The notes under the pieces were generated by a model. It saw only the letters and a list, made by a program, of their open reading frames with translations. It searched no databases and was not told the origin of the DNA. Made by a program: the position numbers and the translations under genes. A stretch of 64,000 nucleotides of DNA from Rapana venosa. Its lineage: Eukaryota; Mollusca; Gastropoda; Neogastropoda; Muricidae. This document shows, in pieces, positions 20,977 to 31,560 of this stretch (position 1 is its first letter; each line of letters opens with the position of its first letter). Location: contig CM054138.1 of assembly GCA_028751875.1 (NCBI GenBank), forward strand, positions 40,987,326 through 41,051,325, read 5' to 3'.

Positions 20977-22174
20977 TCCTGTTGACAGAGCTGTCCTCAT
21001 GTATTACTGTTTATGATCTGTTGACAGAGCTTCCTCATCAGTGTGTTTGCTGTTCTTTGTTCTGTTGGCAGAGCTTCCTCTGTGTTGCTTTTTTTGTCTG
21101 TTGACAAGAGCTTCCACGTGTGTTGCTGTTTTGTTTCTGTGTCATAGCTGTCCTCATGTGTGCTGTTCTTTGTTCTGTGACAGATATGACCCCTCGTGTG
21201 TTTGCTGTTTTTTTGTGACAGAGCTGTCCTCAAGTGTTAGCTGTATAATGTCCTGTTGACAGACTGTCCTCATGTGTTGCTGTTTTTTGTGTCTGTTGAC
21301 AAGCTGTCCTCGTGTGTTGCTGTAACTTTGACCTGTTGACAGAGCTGCCCTCATGTTTTGCTGTTTTTATTCCTGTTGACAGAGGCTGTCCTCAGGTGTT
21401 GCTGTTTTTTTTCTGTTGACAGAGCTGTCCTCGTTGAATAGCTGTTCTTCGTTCTGTGACAGTAGCTGTCCTCTATGTTTTCTGTTTATGTTCTGGTTGA
21501 CAGAGCTTGATCCCTCAGTGTTCTGTTTTAGTTGCTGTTGAGCAGAGCTGTCCTCAGTTTTCAGTTTAATGTCTGTTGACAGAGCTGTCCTCGTGTGTGC
21601 GTTTTTTAGTTCTGTTGACAAGAGCTGTCCCATGTGTAGCTGATTAATGTTTCCTGTTGACAGAGCTTCCCGTGTGTTTGCTGTTTTAATGTTTCTGTTG
21701 ACGAGCATGGGCCCACATGTGTTACTGTTTTATGTTTTCTGTTGACATAGCGTCAATGCGTTGTTGATAAAGTGGTAGATAGAGCTGTCCTTGTGATTTC
21801 TGTTTATGTTCTGTTTGACAAGAGCCTGTTCCTCCGAGTTGCGTTGCTGTTTAATGCTCTGTTGACAGAGCTGTCATGGTGTTTGCCTGTTTTATGTAAC
21901 AGAGTTGTCTCATGTTTGCCGTTTATGTTCTGTTTGTCAAGCTAGTCGTGCATTGCTGTTTATGTTCTGTTGACAAGAGCTGTCCTCGAGAGTTCTGTTT
22001 TTGTTCTGTTGGACAGAAGCTGCCTCGGTGTAGCTGTTTTTGTTTATGTTTGACAGAGCTGTACAGTGTTGCTGTTTTTGTTCTGTGACAAGAGCTGTAC
22101 TCCATTCATTGTCTGTTTTTTTGTTCGTTGACAGAAGCGTGTACTCATGCAGAGCTGTATATGTCTGTTGACAG
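20977..22174 (+). repeat. 39-bp minisatellite built on a 3' splice site (block B)
   Basis: Same array as 4640-5837, with one local rearrangement near 21030-21055 (ttcctcatcagtgtgtttgc). It ends in the tctgttgacag acceptor of exon f at 22175. The rest of the unit-by-unit irregularities equal those of block A. Confidence 0.9.
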
Positions 22175-22334
22175 AGGGCACAAGGAAAGGGGAGAAGGAG
22201 TGGAGGAAAGAGAAGAAAAGAAGGTGGGTGACCACCCAAGAGGAAAAAGGCTGTCCGCAAAAGGAGGAAAAGGCGGAGGCAAAAGTATTGGGGGGAAAGG
22301 AAATAAAAGCGGGCAAGAAAAGGCATTAGAATGA
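22175..22334 (+). pseudogene. RRS1: RRS1 terminal exon f, block B
   Basis: Terminal exon of the fullest + cassette (b, c, d, e, f). It is identical to 5838-5997 as far as I can see: GHKERGEGVEEREEKK, then a Gly/Lys-rich stretch, and the same late frame change ending SGQEKALE. The acceptor is the last unit of the 39-bp array and the normal stop region is the first unit of the 46-bp array, so the exon is sandwiched between two arrays that seem to derive from its own ends. The frame change affects only the last residues, so a functional tail is possible. Confidence 0.7.
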
Positions 22335-23068
22335 ACATTGAAGGAAAGAAAAGCGGGGCAAGAAAAGGCATTAGAATGAACATTGAAGGAAAGAAAAGCG
22401 GGGCAAGAAAAGTCATTAGAATGAACATTGAAGGAAAGAAAAGCGGGGGCAAGAAAAGGCATTAGAATGAACATTGAAGGAAAGAAAAGCAGGGGCAAGA
22501 AAAGGCAATAGAATGAACATGAAGGAAAGAAAGCCGGGGCAAAAAAGGCATTAGAATGAACATAGAAGGAAGAAAAGCGGGGCAAGAAAAGGCATTAAAT
22601 AACAATGGAAGGAAAGAAAAGCGGGGCAAAGAAAAGGCATAAAGATGAACATTGAAGGAAAGAAAAGCGGGGGCAAGAAAAGGCATTAGAATGAACATTG
22701 AAGGAAAGAAAAGCGGGCAAGAAAAGGCATTAGAATGAACATTGAAGGAAAGAAAAGCGGGGGCAAGAAAAGGCATTAGAATGAACATTGAAGGAAAGAA
22801 AAGCGGGGGCAAGAAAAGGCATTAGAATGAACATTGAAGGAAAGAAAAGCGGGGCAAGAAAAGGCATTAGAATGAACATTGAAGGAAAGAAAAGCGGGGG
22901 CAAGAAAAGGCATTAGAATGAACATTGAAGGAAAGAAAAGCGGGGCAAGAAAAGGCATTAGAATGAACATTGAAGGAAAGAAAAGGCGGGGCAAGAAAAG
23001 GCATTAGAATGAACATTGAAGGAAAGAAAAGCGGGGGGGCAAAAAAGCATTAGAATTAACATTGAAGG
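22299..23068 (+). repeat. 46-bp minisatellite built on the RRS1 stop-codon region (block B)
   Basis: Same unit as 5962-6735. The distribution of GGG/GGGG/GGGGG variants differs from block A in the middle and right part, and one unit reads cataaagatgaac where A has cattaaaatgaac. This is one of the few places where A and B truly differ. Confidence 0.95.
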
Positions 23069-23203
23069 ACTGTGGGGGAAAGGCAGAGAATGCATTCCAT
23101 CTGTGTGTGTGGTGTGTGGACTGGAGGCAATTAACACGTTAGAAATGTCCCAAAAAAACAAAAACCAAAAAAACTATTCATGACAAAAAAAATCCTTATG
23201 GAA

Positions 23204-23502
23204 TGAAAATCAATTATTCTAAGAAAAGTTATTACAACTTACATGAGAAATTGATTAATTTGCATCGTAAAAGATAACAGGTTGAGGAGCTGAGTTTTAA
23301 AACAGAAGTGAACTCTTTTAATGCAAAAGGAGATAAAATTACGCCATAGTATTTCAGTACACGGTAGAAGAAAGTTTATAGTTTTATTATAATCAATCAC
23401 AATCACAAAGTCACCAAGGCTAAAATGGCTGCTAGCAGAAAAGTGGGTCAGGTGCAGTGTGACTCATTTCATGGTGGAGGGTCACACATATACATGTATA
23501 CT
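23204..23502 (-). repeat. Interspersed repeat family 1, copy 3
   Basis: Block B copy of 6866-7165; see that entry for the family landmarks. Confidence 0.65.
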
Positions 23503-25093
23503 GTCTATGTGTGTGTATTTTCTGCCTTCATATGTGTACGAGGGTGAGTGTGTGAGTGATATTACTGTGTGAATTGAAATGAGAGAGAGAGAGAGAGTCC
23601 TAATAAAGTTAGTGTCATGACGTTATACATTTCTGGCATGAAGGAAAAGGAAGGTTTTCACTTATTTATGGTGAGAGCAGATGAATAAAAATAATGAAGC
23701 ACAACAGTCTGCAGCATACATTTATATTATTTGTAGTTGAAAGAGAAATAGAGGAGAAAAAAAGAAGAAAAATAACGGCTGAATTTCACTCAAATCAATC
23801 CATGGGTAATCTATCATTAGCAAAAGGGATTAAAACTTAGGAAAACAGTGCAAAAAGGAAAACAGGGATTAAAACTTAGGGAAAAAACAGTGAAAATATT
23901 GAAAACAGCAAAAAAAGGCTGAAGAAGAATAATGGCTGTGGCCACTATAAGGTCCTGTCAACAGTAATGTATGAAACATAATATATATCATGTGCAGTTC
24001 AACCATATTAGTAAATATTGTAGTCACCATACTCTGGAATCAAAACCGCGTGCAAGTCACTGTTAGAGAAATATTGGTAGAAAAGGGAGCATAAGTTACC
24101 AGTAACAGTTCAACACGTCAAGTGCACATAATGATGACCGACAGACGGAACAATACTCATAAAATAACATTCGTTCTCACGACCATCCAGAATCAAGGAT
24201 CCTGTTATGCCTTCCCACAGAAACTAACACCAAAGGTGAAAAAGCAACAGATCTGAAAATACCCGCAGAGAAGATGATTGAAGAGTCACCAAGAAATCCC
24301 TCCAGAGACACACAGTCAGACCACCTGCCAGCTCAAAATGAATTTGTTCATAAATCTTCTCAGTAGCGTCCTTTCTAATCCAGGTTGATTAATTTTCTTT
24401 TCTTTCCTCGGCTAAACCAGCTGCAGGGTACCCCAATGTTGAATAGTTGGGTATGTGACCATTTTTGCCCATCATTGACACCTTTACGTCCCACATAAAA
24501 ACAGAGCAATCTCATTCATCCAACCAATAAAATTTCGAGAGGTCCTGCTGCAAGAGGGTGAGGTCAAGAAAAATATTCATTAAAATTTTTGTTTCTCAAT
24601 GGATTGGTGAAAAATCAGTGTGCATAATTAAACGAATAATACTGAAGCAGGTTGTAAATGTATGTGGAAAAAATCCAGATAGTTTTTATAACCACTCGTG
24701 TTCTACCAACCTTACCTTCACAGCAACCCAGCCCCCCTCTCACTCTGACCTCAGATGTTTGTTTCGTGTGATCTAGTAGCGCTGATTTCAATCAGCATTG
24801 ACATACTTTTGCCTTTGCTCATTCTGCTAGCAGCATCCATTTCAATCTCACTTTTTTTGTCATTTGAATCAGACTCCCATCCCACCATTCATCAGCTAAC
24901 ACGTTCAACCCACTGACAATCTACCATAAACAGTCGCTCATGAACCTCAGAAATCAATAAATATCTTTGATTTTCCATGTTGCATTGAACACACAGTGAC
25001 ATGTGGCACAGTAATGAAACCATAAAAAATCAACCCTTCTCTAAAAGAATTAGTTCTAAGATAGTGTGTGTGCAAAAACAGTGCACAGACAGG

Positions 25094-25124
<31 letters not shown>

Positions 25125-26059
25125 CATACATTTTATTTTATAAAACCCATAGTAACTTATACATGTATCATATGATAGATTGTACATACTAAAAACACAT
25201 TGCGCACACACACACACTCACCAATTATATCGCTCTATCAAAAAAACAACTGGAAATGAACACACTAAAGAGTAACATTTTGCCATAAATACAAAACTGA
25301 TCAAACAATATAATGTTTGTGCCATAAAAACAAAAACTGACCAAACAGTAGAAATGTTTGCCTTAAATACAAAACTGTACCAAACAAATTAATGATAGCC
25401 ATAAATACAAAACTTCAACTGGCCAAACAATATTAATGAGAGGCACAGAAGTACTGCATGTGTCGCACACAGAAACAGGGCTTATAGTCCCCTTATTGAA
25501 GGAGTGCCTGCACGGTCTGACGTCTGTGTATTCACCTCCATTGTTATTACAGAATAAATGAAAATTAGTGTGTACTAGGCTTTTACATATCAATTTTTAG
25601 TGTTGTGATATAATATTGTTTACGTTCACTTTTCTTTTTTTTTGCCAGGCTTCAACAATACATGTATATAAATATTGGACTGTTTTGATGTCTGTGTTAC
25701 TAGAAGAACAGAGTGCATGACTAGCATAGGGCCTTCATGCTATTCATGCTAAATCAAAGATCTCTCTCTGGGGGAAGGGGGGGCGACTTGAACCGAGAAA
25801 CACTGCCAAGTGCCCCATTTTAAGTCTCTGAAACAGATTTGTCTATTGTGCGTGTCCTAGGTGGATTTGTAGTACCAAAGCTTCGTAATGAGACCTACGA
25901 AGGACCTAAGCCATCAGCGCAGCAGTGGACTAAAGGGTCCAGATATGTGGCCTCTTTTTAGCCAATATAACATCGCCTTCATGTGAACGGACCAGAGAGA
26001 AAATGATATACATTCACGTGTTTGCCATCACAAGCTTTGCACGCATAGTAGAAGGGTGT
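23503..26059. other. RRS1 3' flank, no gene recognised (block B)
   Basis: Equivalent of 7166-9724 with small differences, for example near 23570 and 25235-25330. An open frame at 24558-24776 arises from a one-base deletion relative to block A and has no recognisable content. Confidence 0.5.
25270..25440 (+). repeat. About 38-bp tandem repeat, 4 units (block B)
   Basis: Degenerate units around ccataaatacaaaactg and accaaaca. The first two units differ from block A by several single-base changes, more than the surrounding sequence. Confidence 0.8.
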
Positions 26060-26695
26060 AACCTTTGGGTTGCTCCTCTTCTAATCTATTTTGGGGCAGC
26101 TTACTTTTGCAATGTGGCCATATCGAAAGTAACCCTGGGCCAAACCCACCCCCCAGCAAGGATTCCATGAGACAGACACGACTCAGCAGTATGGAGGCAT
26201 CCCGGCGTTCCAGCATAGAGAGGACAGGGACTCTCGTATTCCTGTGGCCGACCCCACAGCAACAGGACCAACACTGAGTGACCACATCATGAACACTGTA
26301 CTTGAAAGAAGTGACCCGACAGACGCCAACATAAATGCAGTCCGACAGGACATGCAAAGACTAAATGAAGGCTATGAGACTGAAAGACGAACTGAAAGGG
26401 CTGAGAGTGGATATCACAGGACTAAGAAAGGAAAATGAAGAATTGCAGAAGACCAATGACACGCTGATGGGAAGGCTGGAGGACTGTGAAAGAAGAATCG
26501 AGGACCTGGAGGGACGTTCCAAACGGAACAACTTGCTGTTTTAGGGTATGGGAAAGAGACCCCTGCCGACTGTGAGGGCATGCTGCAGGACCTGGTCACA
26601 AGCAGGACCTGACTCGGGATGTGGAACTGGACAGAGTTCACCACCTGAACTCCCAAGCCGGACTCTCCCATCATCGCCAGATGCACCTTCTACAA
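26060..26695 (+). mobile_element. LINE ORF1 with 2A-like motif and coiled coil
   Basis: The frame from 26065 gives SLLLQCGHIESNPGPNPPP. The GHIESNPGP part (26116-26142) fits the 2A-like pattern D(V/I)ExNPGP except for His in place of Asp. A Ser/Arg-rich linker follows, then, across small indels, a heptad-like stretch (GLRKENEELQKTNDTLMGRL and EDCERRIEDLEGRSKRNNLL), then DVELDRVHHLNSQAG and an IIARCTFY end. DLEGRSRRNNL followed by a C-terminal domain is usual in ORF1 proteins of CR1/L1-like LINEs, and 2A-like peptides are known at ORF1 N termini of some CR1-group and sea-urchin elements. The ORF is broken by frameshifts and by a stop (ttttagggt) at about 26540, and it is cut at 26690 by another LINE. 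Confidence 0.65.
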
Positions 26696-27110
26696 ATGAT
26701 AAGCAAACAGTATTGATGACTTAATACTATTTTTTAAGTATACACATTTCTTTAAAAGACATAATCTACACATATGAAAGACAATTGAAATTTCAAGAAA
26801 TACCTGCAAATCTTATGAATTTTGAGAGGGACAGGAGAACTTTAAGAGATTTGTATTTCATTAGCCTACAAAAATTATAACTGGACATGGGTTGAAGATG
26901 CACTTCTACAAATGATAAGCAAACAGTATTAATGACTCAATACTATTTTTAAGTATACACATTTCTTTAAAAGACATAATCTACACATATGAAAGACAAT
27001 TGAAATTTCAAGAAATACCTGCAAATCATGAATTTTGAGAGGGACAGGAGAACTTTTCGAGATTTGTATTTCATTAGCCTACAAAAATTATAACTGGACA
27101 TGGGTTGAAG
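26683..27110 (-). repeat. 215-bp tandem duplication at a LINE 3' end
   Basis: Two consecutive units (about 26683-26897 and 26898-27110) share aaatgataagcaaacagta through ctggacatgggttgaag. Each includes the same short piece of the neighbouring ORF1 (gcaccttctaca) plus the C-terminal end of the minus-strand LINE. Differences are a few bases, so the event is fairly recent. Confidence 0.85.
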
Positions 27111-28672
27111 AAAATGTGGGGGAATAAAATCTTGTGGTAAATGTTTGAAGTGGGGACATTCCATGATAAAATGAAATTCATCCCCTAAAACAGACATATT
27201 GCATTTTGAACATATTCTTTCTTCCCTTGGTATATTATGGAAACGTCCAACCTCAATGGGAAGCTTGTGACAGCTACAACGAAACTTCATAAGAGCGTAA
27301 ACATATACATTTGGTAGACAAGTTATATATTTTTCCATTCCAAAATCGATCTTATAGTTTTTATAATAAAGGCATCTACTATTACTCCACAGCTCAGTTC
27401 TCCATTCATTAACAACATTTTCTGTTAAGGAGGCTTTGATGTGTGAACTTGTAGAATGAATACTTGAACAAAACTGTCTCTCCCACAGTCAAATCGCTTT
27501 GTACTAAAATATTGTTTATCTTATTTAGCTATGATGATTGAATCAAGTATTTGTCATGTAAATCTTTCATCATCTGATAAACATTTGAGGATAGTTTTTC
27601 AGATTGGATGTCAAGCAGCTGCATCCAGAAAGGAACCATTCGAACAGAGACCAAAATAGACAAGGATATCTGCCGGTTTCTCCATATACTAGCGAAGTTG
27701 ACGTTGTACGCTTATAAAAACGAAAAATATACTTTAGAAATCTTAACTGAAACTTGTCAAATAAATCAAGTGTCACGTGTATAGGTAGTTCGTTTTGCCA
27801 TGCAGTCCTTATCAAACTAAACATAACTTCAGTAGCTTTATCATAAGCATATTTTTTTGCATTTTGCAAAACTACCACTCTTACTAAAGTTAATTCCTAA
27901 ATATTTAAAACTATTAACAACTTCTGACGCTTTTCCACCATACGTAAACATGTTACGAAGTCTATTGCGTCCGAATACCATGATTTTTGTTTTCACTGGA
28001 TTCACAACAAGTTTCCACTGAGAACAGTCAGCATGTAAATTGTCTAAAGCATCTTGTAACTCCTTCTTTGTATTAGAGAATAAAATTGTATCATTAGCAT
28101 ATAGCAAAATCAAAAGCTTGACATAGCTGGTTAACATTGTTCCATTGGATGAAAGTTAAATATTCAATGACAAACAATTTCTGTCAAATATTGTTCCAAA
28201 TCATTCATAAACATAGAAAACAAAACAGGAGAAAGACTATCCCCTTGACGAACACCAGTAAAACTTTGAAATATTCTGAACAGGCTCCATCATTAACAAA
28301 AACACAAGATTTTACATTTTCATACATGTTCATGATGACTTTCAGTATTTTTCCGTTTACATTTTGTTTTGCCAGTTTATACCATAAGGCACTACGCCAT
28401 ACAGAATCAAAAGCCTTCTGATAATCAACAAAAGCACAGTATAACAGGGCTTTTTTTTACTTAGAAATATATCCCAAAAACCATTTTAAAATGAAACAAT
28501 TGTCTGTAGTAGAGTGATACTTTCTGAAGCCTGCCTGATTTTCCAAAAGTATCTTATTTGTCTCAAGAAATTTTGACAACCTGATGTTTAATACAGAAGT
28601 GAAAAGTGTCCAATACAACTCAACATAGTTATACCTCTATAATTATCACATTTGTATTTGTCTCCTTTCCCA
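26690..28672 (-). mobile_element. Non-LTR retrotransposon fragment, RT and C-terminal domain
   Basis: On the minus strand, the RT start motif CDNYRGITMLSCIG lies near 28588-28640, a YANDTILFSNT motif-C region at about 28101, then KTKIMVFGRN and SFKYLGI, a GETGRYP motif near 27650, and a Cys-rich end (RICSKCNMSVLGDEFHFI) near 27190. The order is that of LINE reverse transcriptases with a terminal zinc-knuckle-like domain. Motif C has Asn for the first catalytic Asp (YAND for YADD), and the frame is split among several ORFs, so it is dead. The 5' end is truncated directly upstream of a poly-C tract. The element sits inside the ORF1 of another LINE, a nested insertion. Confidence 0.75.
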
Positions 28673-28710
28673 CACACACACACTTGTTGCCCCCCCCCCC
28701 CCCCCCCCAG

Positions 28711-28903
28711 AACAGAACATGGAGTACACCGTGGACCTGAAAACCAAGAAGTGCAACGTGACAGAGCCGCGACCCCGCACCTGCGTCCCCCCGCCCCCCC
28801 CCCCCCCCCCTCCCCCCCCGATGCCCGGGGCACACTAGGGGCTGTGGGGGTGCCCAACGAAGAGGTCACCATCGCCATTTTGAGGGCGAGTTCCAGGGAC
28901 GCG
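28711..28903 (+). CDS. Ependymin-related protein, putative exon
   Basis: The exon has a poly-C tract ending in CCAG as acceptor and a GCG|gtaagt donor. One frame opens QNMEYTVDLKTKKCNVTEP then RPRTCVPP. After a run of about 25 C-rich bases the sense moves to another frame reading SPPDARGTLGAVGVPNEEVT then IAI. Ependymin-related secreted proteins have a similar order as I recall it: (Y)xVDLKTKKC, T-x-P, a VP-DA segment, a Gly-rich loop, VP-x-x-x-(V/L)T, then a Cys in the next exon. The poly-C run probably caused the frame change, through expansion or miscounted homopolymer. No other exon 5' of it is seen, since a LINE lies just upstream. Alternative: an unrelated secreted protein exon. Confidence 0.45.
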
Positions 28904-29868
28904 GTAAGTCCCAGACCTGTGATTTGATTTGTGAAAAAGGCTTTGAATTCATCATGTAAAATGTTTCATTGTTTGAAACATTTAGGGTGTGTTATTTTGA
29001 TGTTAAGGTGTGTTGCAGTACTGGTATAACAGCATCTTAAAGGAGATCTTTTTTGAATATCAACAGACAGTATCAAAACATTTTACATTTCTTGATTGAA
29101 CAAAATTGCCTTTGCATTTGTGATCAAACAATTTTTTCCCATGTGGACGCCGGAGGCATATCAGTATAAATAGCATCCCCACATTCTGGAACTTTTGTGC
29201 TAGAAATTTCCTCTTTTCTATCACTCTCTTTGTTTCTGCCTTGTTCCTTTTCTTCCTGTCACCTCCTCCTTGTGTATTTTCAGCCTTCTTGATCCATTCT
29301 CCTGCCCTTTTTCCAAAAAGACTTACAAGATAACTATTCTGTCTTGTGCCGAAGTCAGAAGGGCTGAGCCTGACTTGTCAGGCGCTTGACGGCAGCGCGA
29401 TGCATTTTCGCTCATATAACAGACAACAATAGTTGCTGTCTGAGCGTTTGATGATGAAGAAGAAGAAACATTTTTTTTTTTAAAAATCCTTGGCTACAGC
29501 TCCGAGGTTGACCAGCCGTGAGATTTTTGCCTATGGGGCTGTTTTTGTCCACGATACAGGTTTGAAACGGTTACTATAACTGAACTTCAAACACAAATAC
29601 TAAAACTCTTTTGTCATTTCAAGGTTTGAACCATTGATTATACTATACAGATTTTAGAGCACTTTCAAAATTTTCCTCTAAAATAATTACAACTTTCGAT
29701 GATGATGATGATGATGATGATGATAACGATGGTGATGATGATGATGGTAGTGGTGACGATGATGGAGGTGATGATGATGATAGAGGAGACAATGATGGTC
29801 ACAGATTTACAATGTCTAATGATAATGATGATGGTAAAGAAGAAGAACTATATCTCCCTCTATCACAG
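28904..29868 (+). other. Intron between the two ependymin-like exons
   Basis: A GT start (gtaagtccc) and an AG end (ctctatcacag) bound this 965-base stretch. It is AT-rich, has no interspersed element I recognise, and ends in a (GAT)n microsatellite at 29698-29835. Confidence 0.45.
29698..29835 (+). repeat. GAT/GGT trinucleotide microsatellite
   Basis: Long run of gatgatgat with GGT variants close to the acceptor of the next exon. The poly-Met frame across it is an artefact. Confidence 0.9.
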
Positions 29869-29936
29869 GCCCAGACTGCTTTGTGGTGGACTTCACCCTG
29901 TTCAGAAACGGCACAGAGGTCAGAGCGAGGCAGAGA
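29869..29936 (+). CDS. Ependymin-related protein, putative second exon
   Basis: This 68-base exon lies between ctctatcacag and GAGA|gtaagt. One frame reads PDCFVVDFTLFRNGTEVR then ARQR. A single Cys early in the exon and an N-G-T sequon fit a secreted protein. In ependymin-related proteins the segment after the Gly-rich loop has C-x-P-V and then a T-G motif before FFDITLGI, which would be in the next exon. No such third exon was found in the following 1.4 kb. The donor is copied in the adjoining 60-bp array, which itself argues for an exon boundary here. Family assignment is tentative; exon status is better supported by the splice sites. Confidence 0.45.
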
Positions 29937-30297
29937 GTAAGTCCTGGCTGGCGGTTGTTGCTGACTTCTGATATCAGTCCACACAGACAAATGTCAGACA
30001 CTGTAAGTCTGGTGTTGTTGATGACTCCTGATATCAGTCCACACAGACAAATGACAGACACTGTAAACCTGGTGTTGTTGCTGACTCCTGATATCAGTCC
30101 ACACAGACAAAATGACAGACACTGTAAACCTGGCGTTGTTGCTGACTCCTGATATTCAGTCCCACACAGACAAAATGACAGACACTGTAAGTCTGGTGTT
30201 AATGCTGACTCCTGATATCAGTCCACACAGACAGAACAGACAGACACTGTAAATCTGGTGTTGTTGCCGACTCCTGATATCAGTCCACACAGTGTTC
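29937..30297 (+). repeat. 60-bp minisatellite built on a 5' splice site
   Basis: Six units of about 60 bases begin at the exon donor. Each holds gtaagtctggtgttgttgc (or gtaaacct/gtaaatct variants), then tgactcctgatatcagtcc and acacagacaaatgacagaca. The first unit is the real donor and intron start; later units at about 30003, 30064, 30126, 30187 and 30249 repeat it. Two of these keep GTAAGT. Confidence 0.9.
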
Positions 30298-30681
30298 TGG
30301 GGTGGTGTTCAAATCAAGTTCACAACTTTTCCTTACAGGTTTTTTTTCCTTCATTTTTTTTCCAAGGGCGAAATGATTGGTTGCAGGTTTTATGACGTCG
30401 TTTCCGGAATCAGGACCCAGAGGCTTTCATTCCAAGCCAAGAGTATATGTAGTGCCATGACTTGCAGAGTTGTTGTGGCATGGTCCAACTGTCCATATCC
30501 CCATAGTTTAGGTTTGAATTAAGGTCAGTCTGTGCTTGTTTTACTCAATGTTTTCGTTGGTATTGACACTTGTAAGATTCATGATGTTGTTTCATAGTTA
30601 TTCCTCTGGCCGCATATTTTGACCCAATAAATGGCTACACAGTTAAATGGGGGTACAGATTAAACTTGTAGTGTCCTTGAA

Positions 30682-30721
<40 letters not shown>

Positions 30722-31374
30722 AGAGAGAGAGAGTGCTTTGATATGCAGGGACAAACATTGAAGGCCAATGCTAGTCATGCAATCTGTTCTTGTTGTAAAC
30801 ATACATCAAAACAGTCACTAAAATATGGAAATAAATATAGCATGGCAAAAACGAAAAACGCAGACAATACTAAATCACAACACCAAAAATGATATGTAAA
30901 AGCCATACTACACACAAATATTCATATATTCTGTAAAACAACAGACAAGCCAGCCACACAACCACAACGCACTCCCCTTTAGATGCGACTATAATGCTGA
31001 GATCTGGTGTGCACAAGGCATGCAGAAACACTGTACACACATTAAATATTGTTTGGTCGTTTTTTATATAATTGGCAAAAACTAAATCTCTCTCTCTGTG
31101 CTCTCCATTTTTTTTTGGTTTTGTTTTGTCAAGAGCAATATAATTGGTGTTTGTGTATGCCACGTGCATATGCTTAAGTATGTATTTCATATATCATGTA
31201 ATTTTAGATATCTATGTATAATGACTTAAAAAAATCAAATGTATGATATATAGTATGTATGTGTGTGTGGTGTGAACAGATGCACAACACACACAATCTA
31301 AAACTTCCTTTTTATGAAGGGAGATTAAAAAAAAAAAAAAAAAAAAAAAAAACTTTACTTTTTGGTTTCTTCCT
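30298..31374. other. Non-coding stretch with GA microsatellite
   Basis: No exon is recognised. There is a (GA)n run at 30680-30735 and a poly-A run at 31326-31351 (gggagattaaaaaaa). The poly-A run might be the tail of a retroposon, but no body was identified. Confidence 0.5.
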
Positions 31375-31560
31375 GTGCCACATTCAACTGTGTGTTCAAT
31401 GCAGAACATGGAACATCGAAGAAATTTATTGATTTCTGAGGTTCATGAGCGACTGTTTATGCACGATGTCAGTGGGTATGACACTGAAAGGCCTGATGAT
31501 GGGTGGGAGTCTGATTCAAATGAGAATAAAAGTTATGAGATTGAAAATGGATGCTGCTAG
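31375..31560 (+). other. Small acidic open frame, possibly transposon-derived
   Basis: It reads MEHRRNLLISEVHERLFMHD, VSGYDTERPDDGWESDSNEN and ends NGCC at a TAG. The homologous places at 8530-8670 and 24870-25010 (opposite strand) are frameshifted. An acidic, Asp/Glu/Ser-rich start such as this is common at the N terminus of piggyBac-type transposases, and a fragment of that family occurs at 2163-2540, but there is no domain match I can defend. A ttaa flanked by cgaaaaggg occurs at about 31905. May be a decayed transposon piece rather than a gene. Confidence 0.3.

Larger units (their letters stand above)
18855..26244 (+). repeat. 7.39-kb direct duplicate, block B
   Basis: Second copy of 2511-9900. 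Its left junction is shared with the inverted arm (reverse complement across 55560-55640), and its right end runs on into LINE ORF1. B therefore appears to be the ancestral location and A the derived one. Differences from A cluster in the arrays (notably 46-bp unit order and count), around 20190-20210, near 23570, around 25240-25330 and in the last 200 bases. Confidence 0.9.

Noticed and set aside
29699..29971. A frame opening with a run of methionines.
   Set aside because: It is the (GAT)n microsatellite read in one frame and it runs through the exon boundary in the wrong frame.
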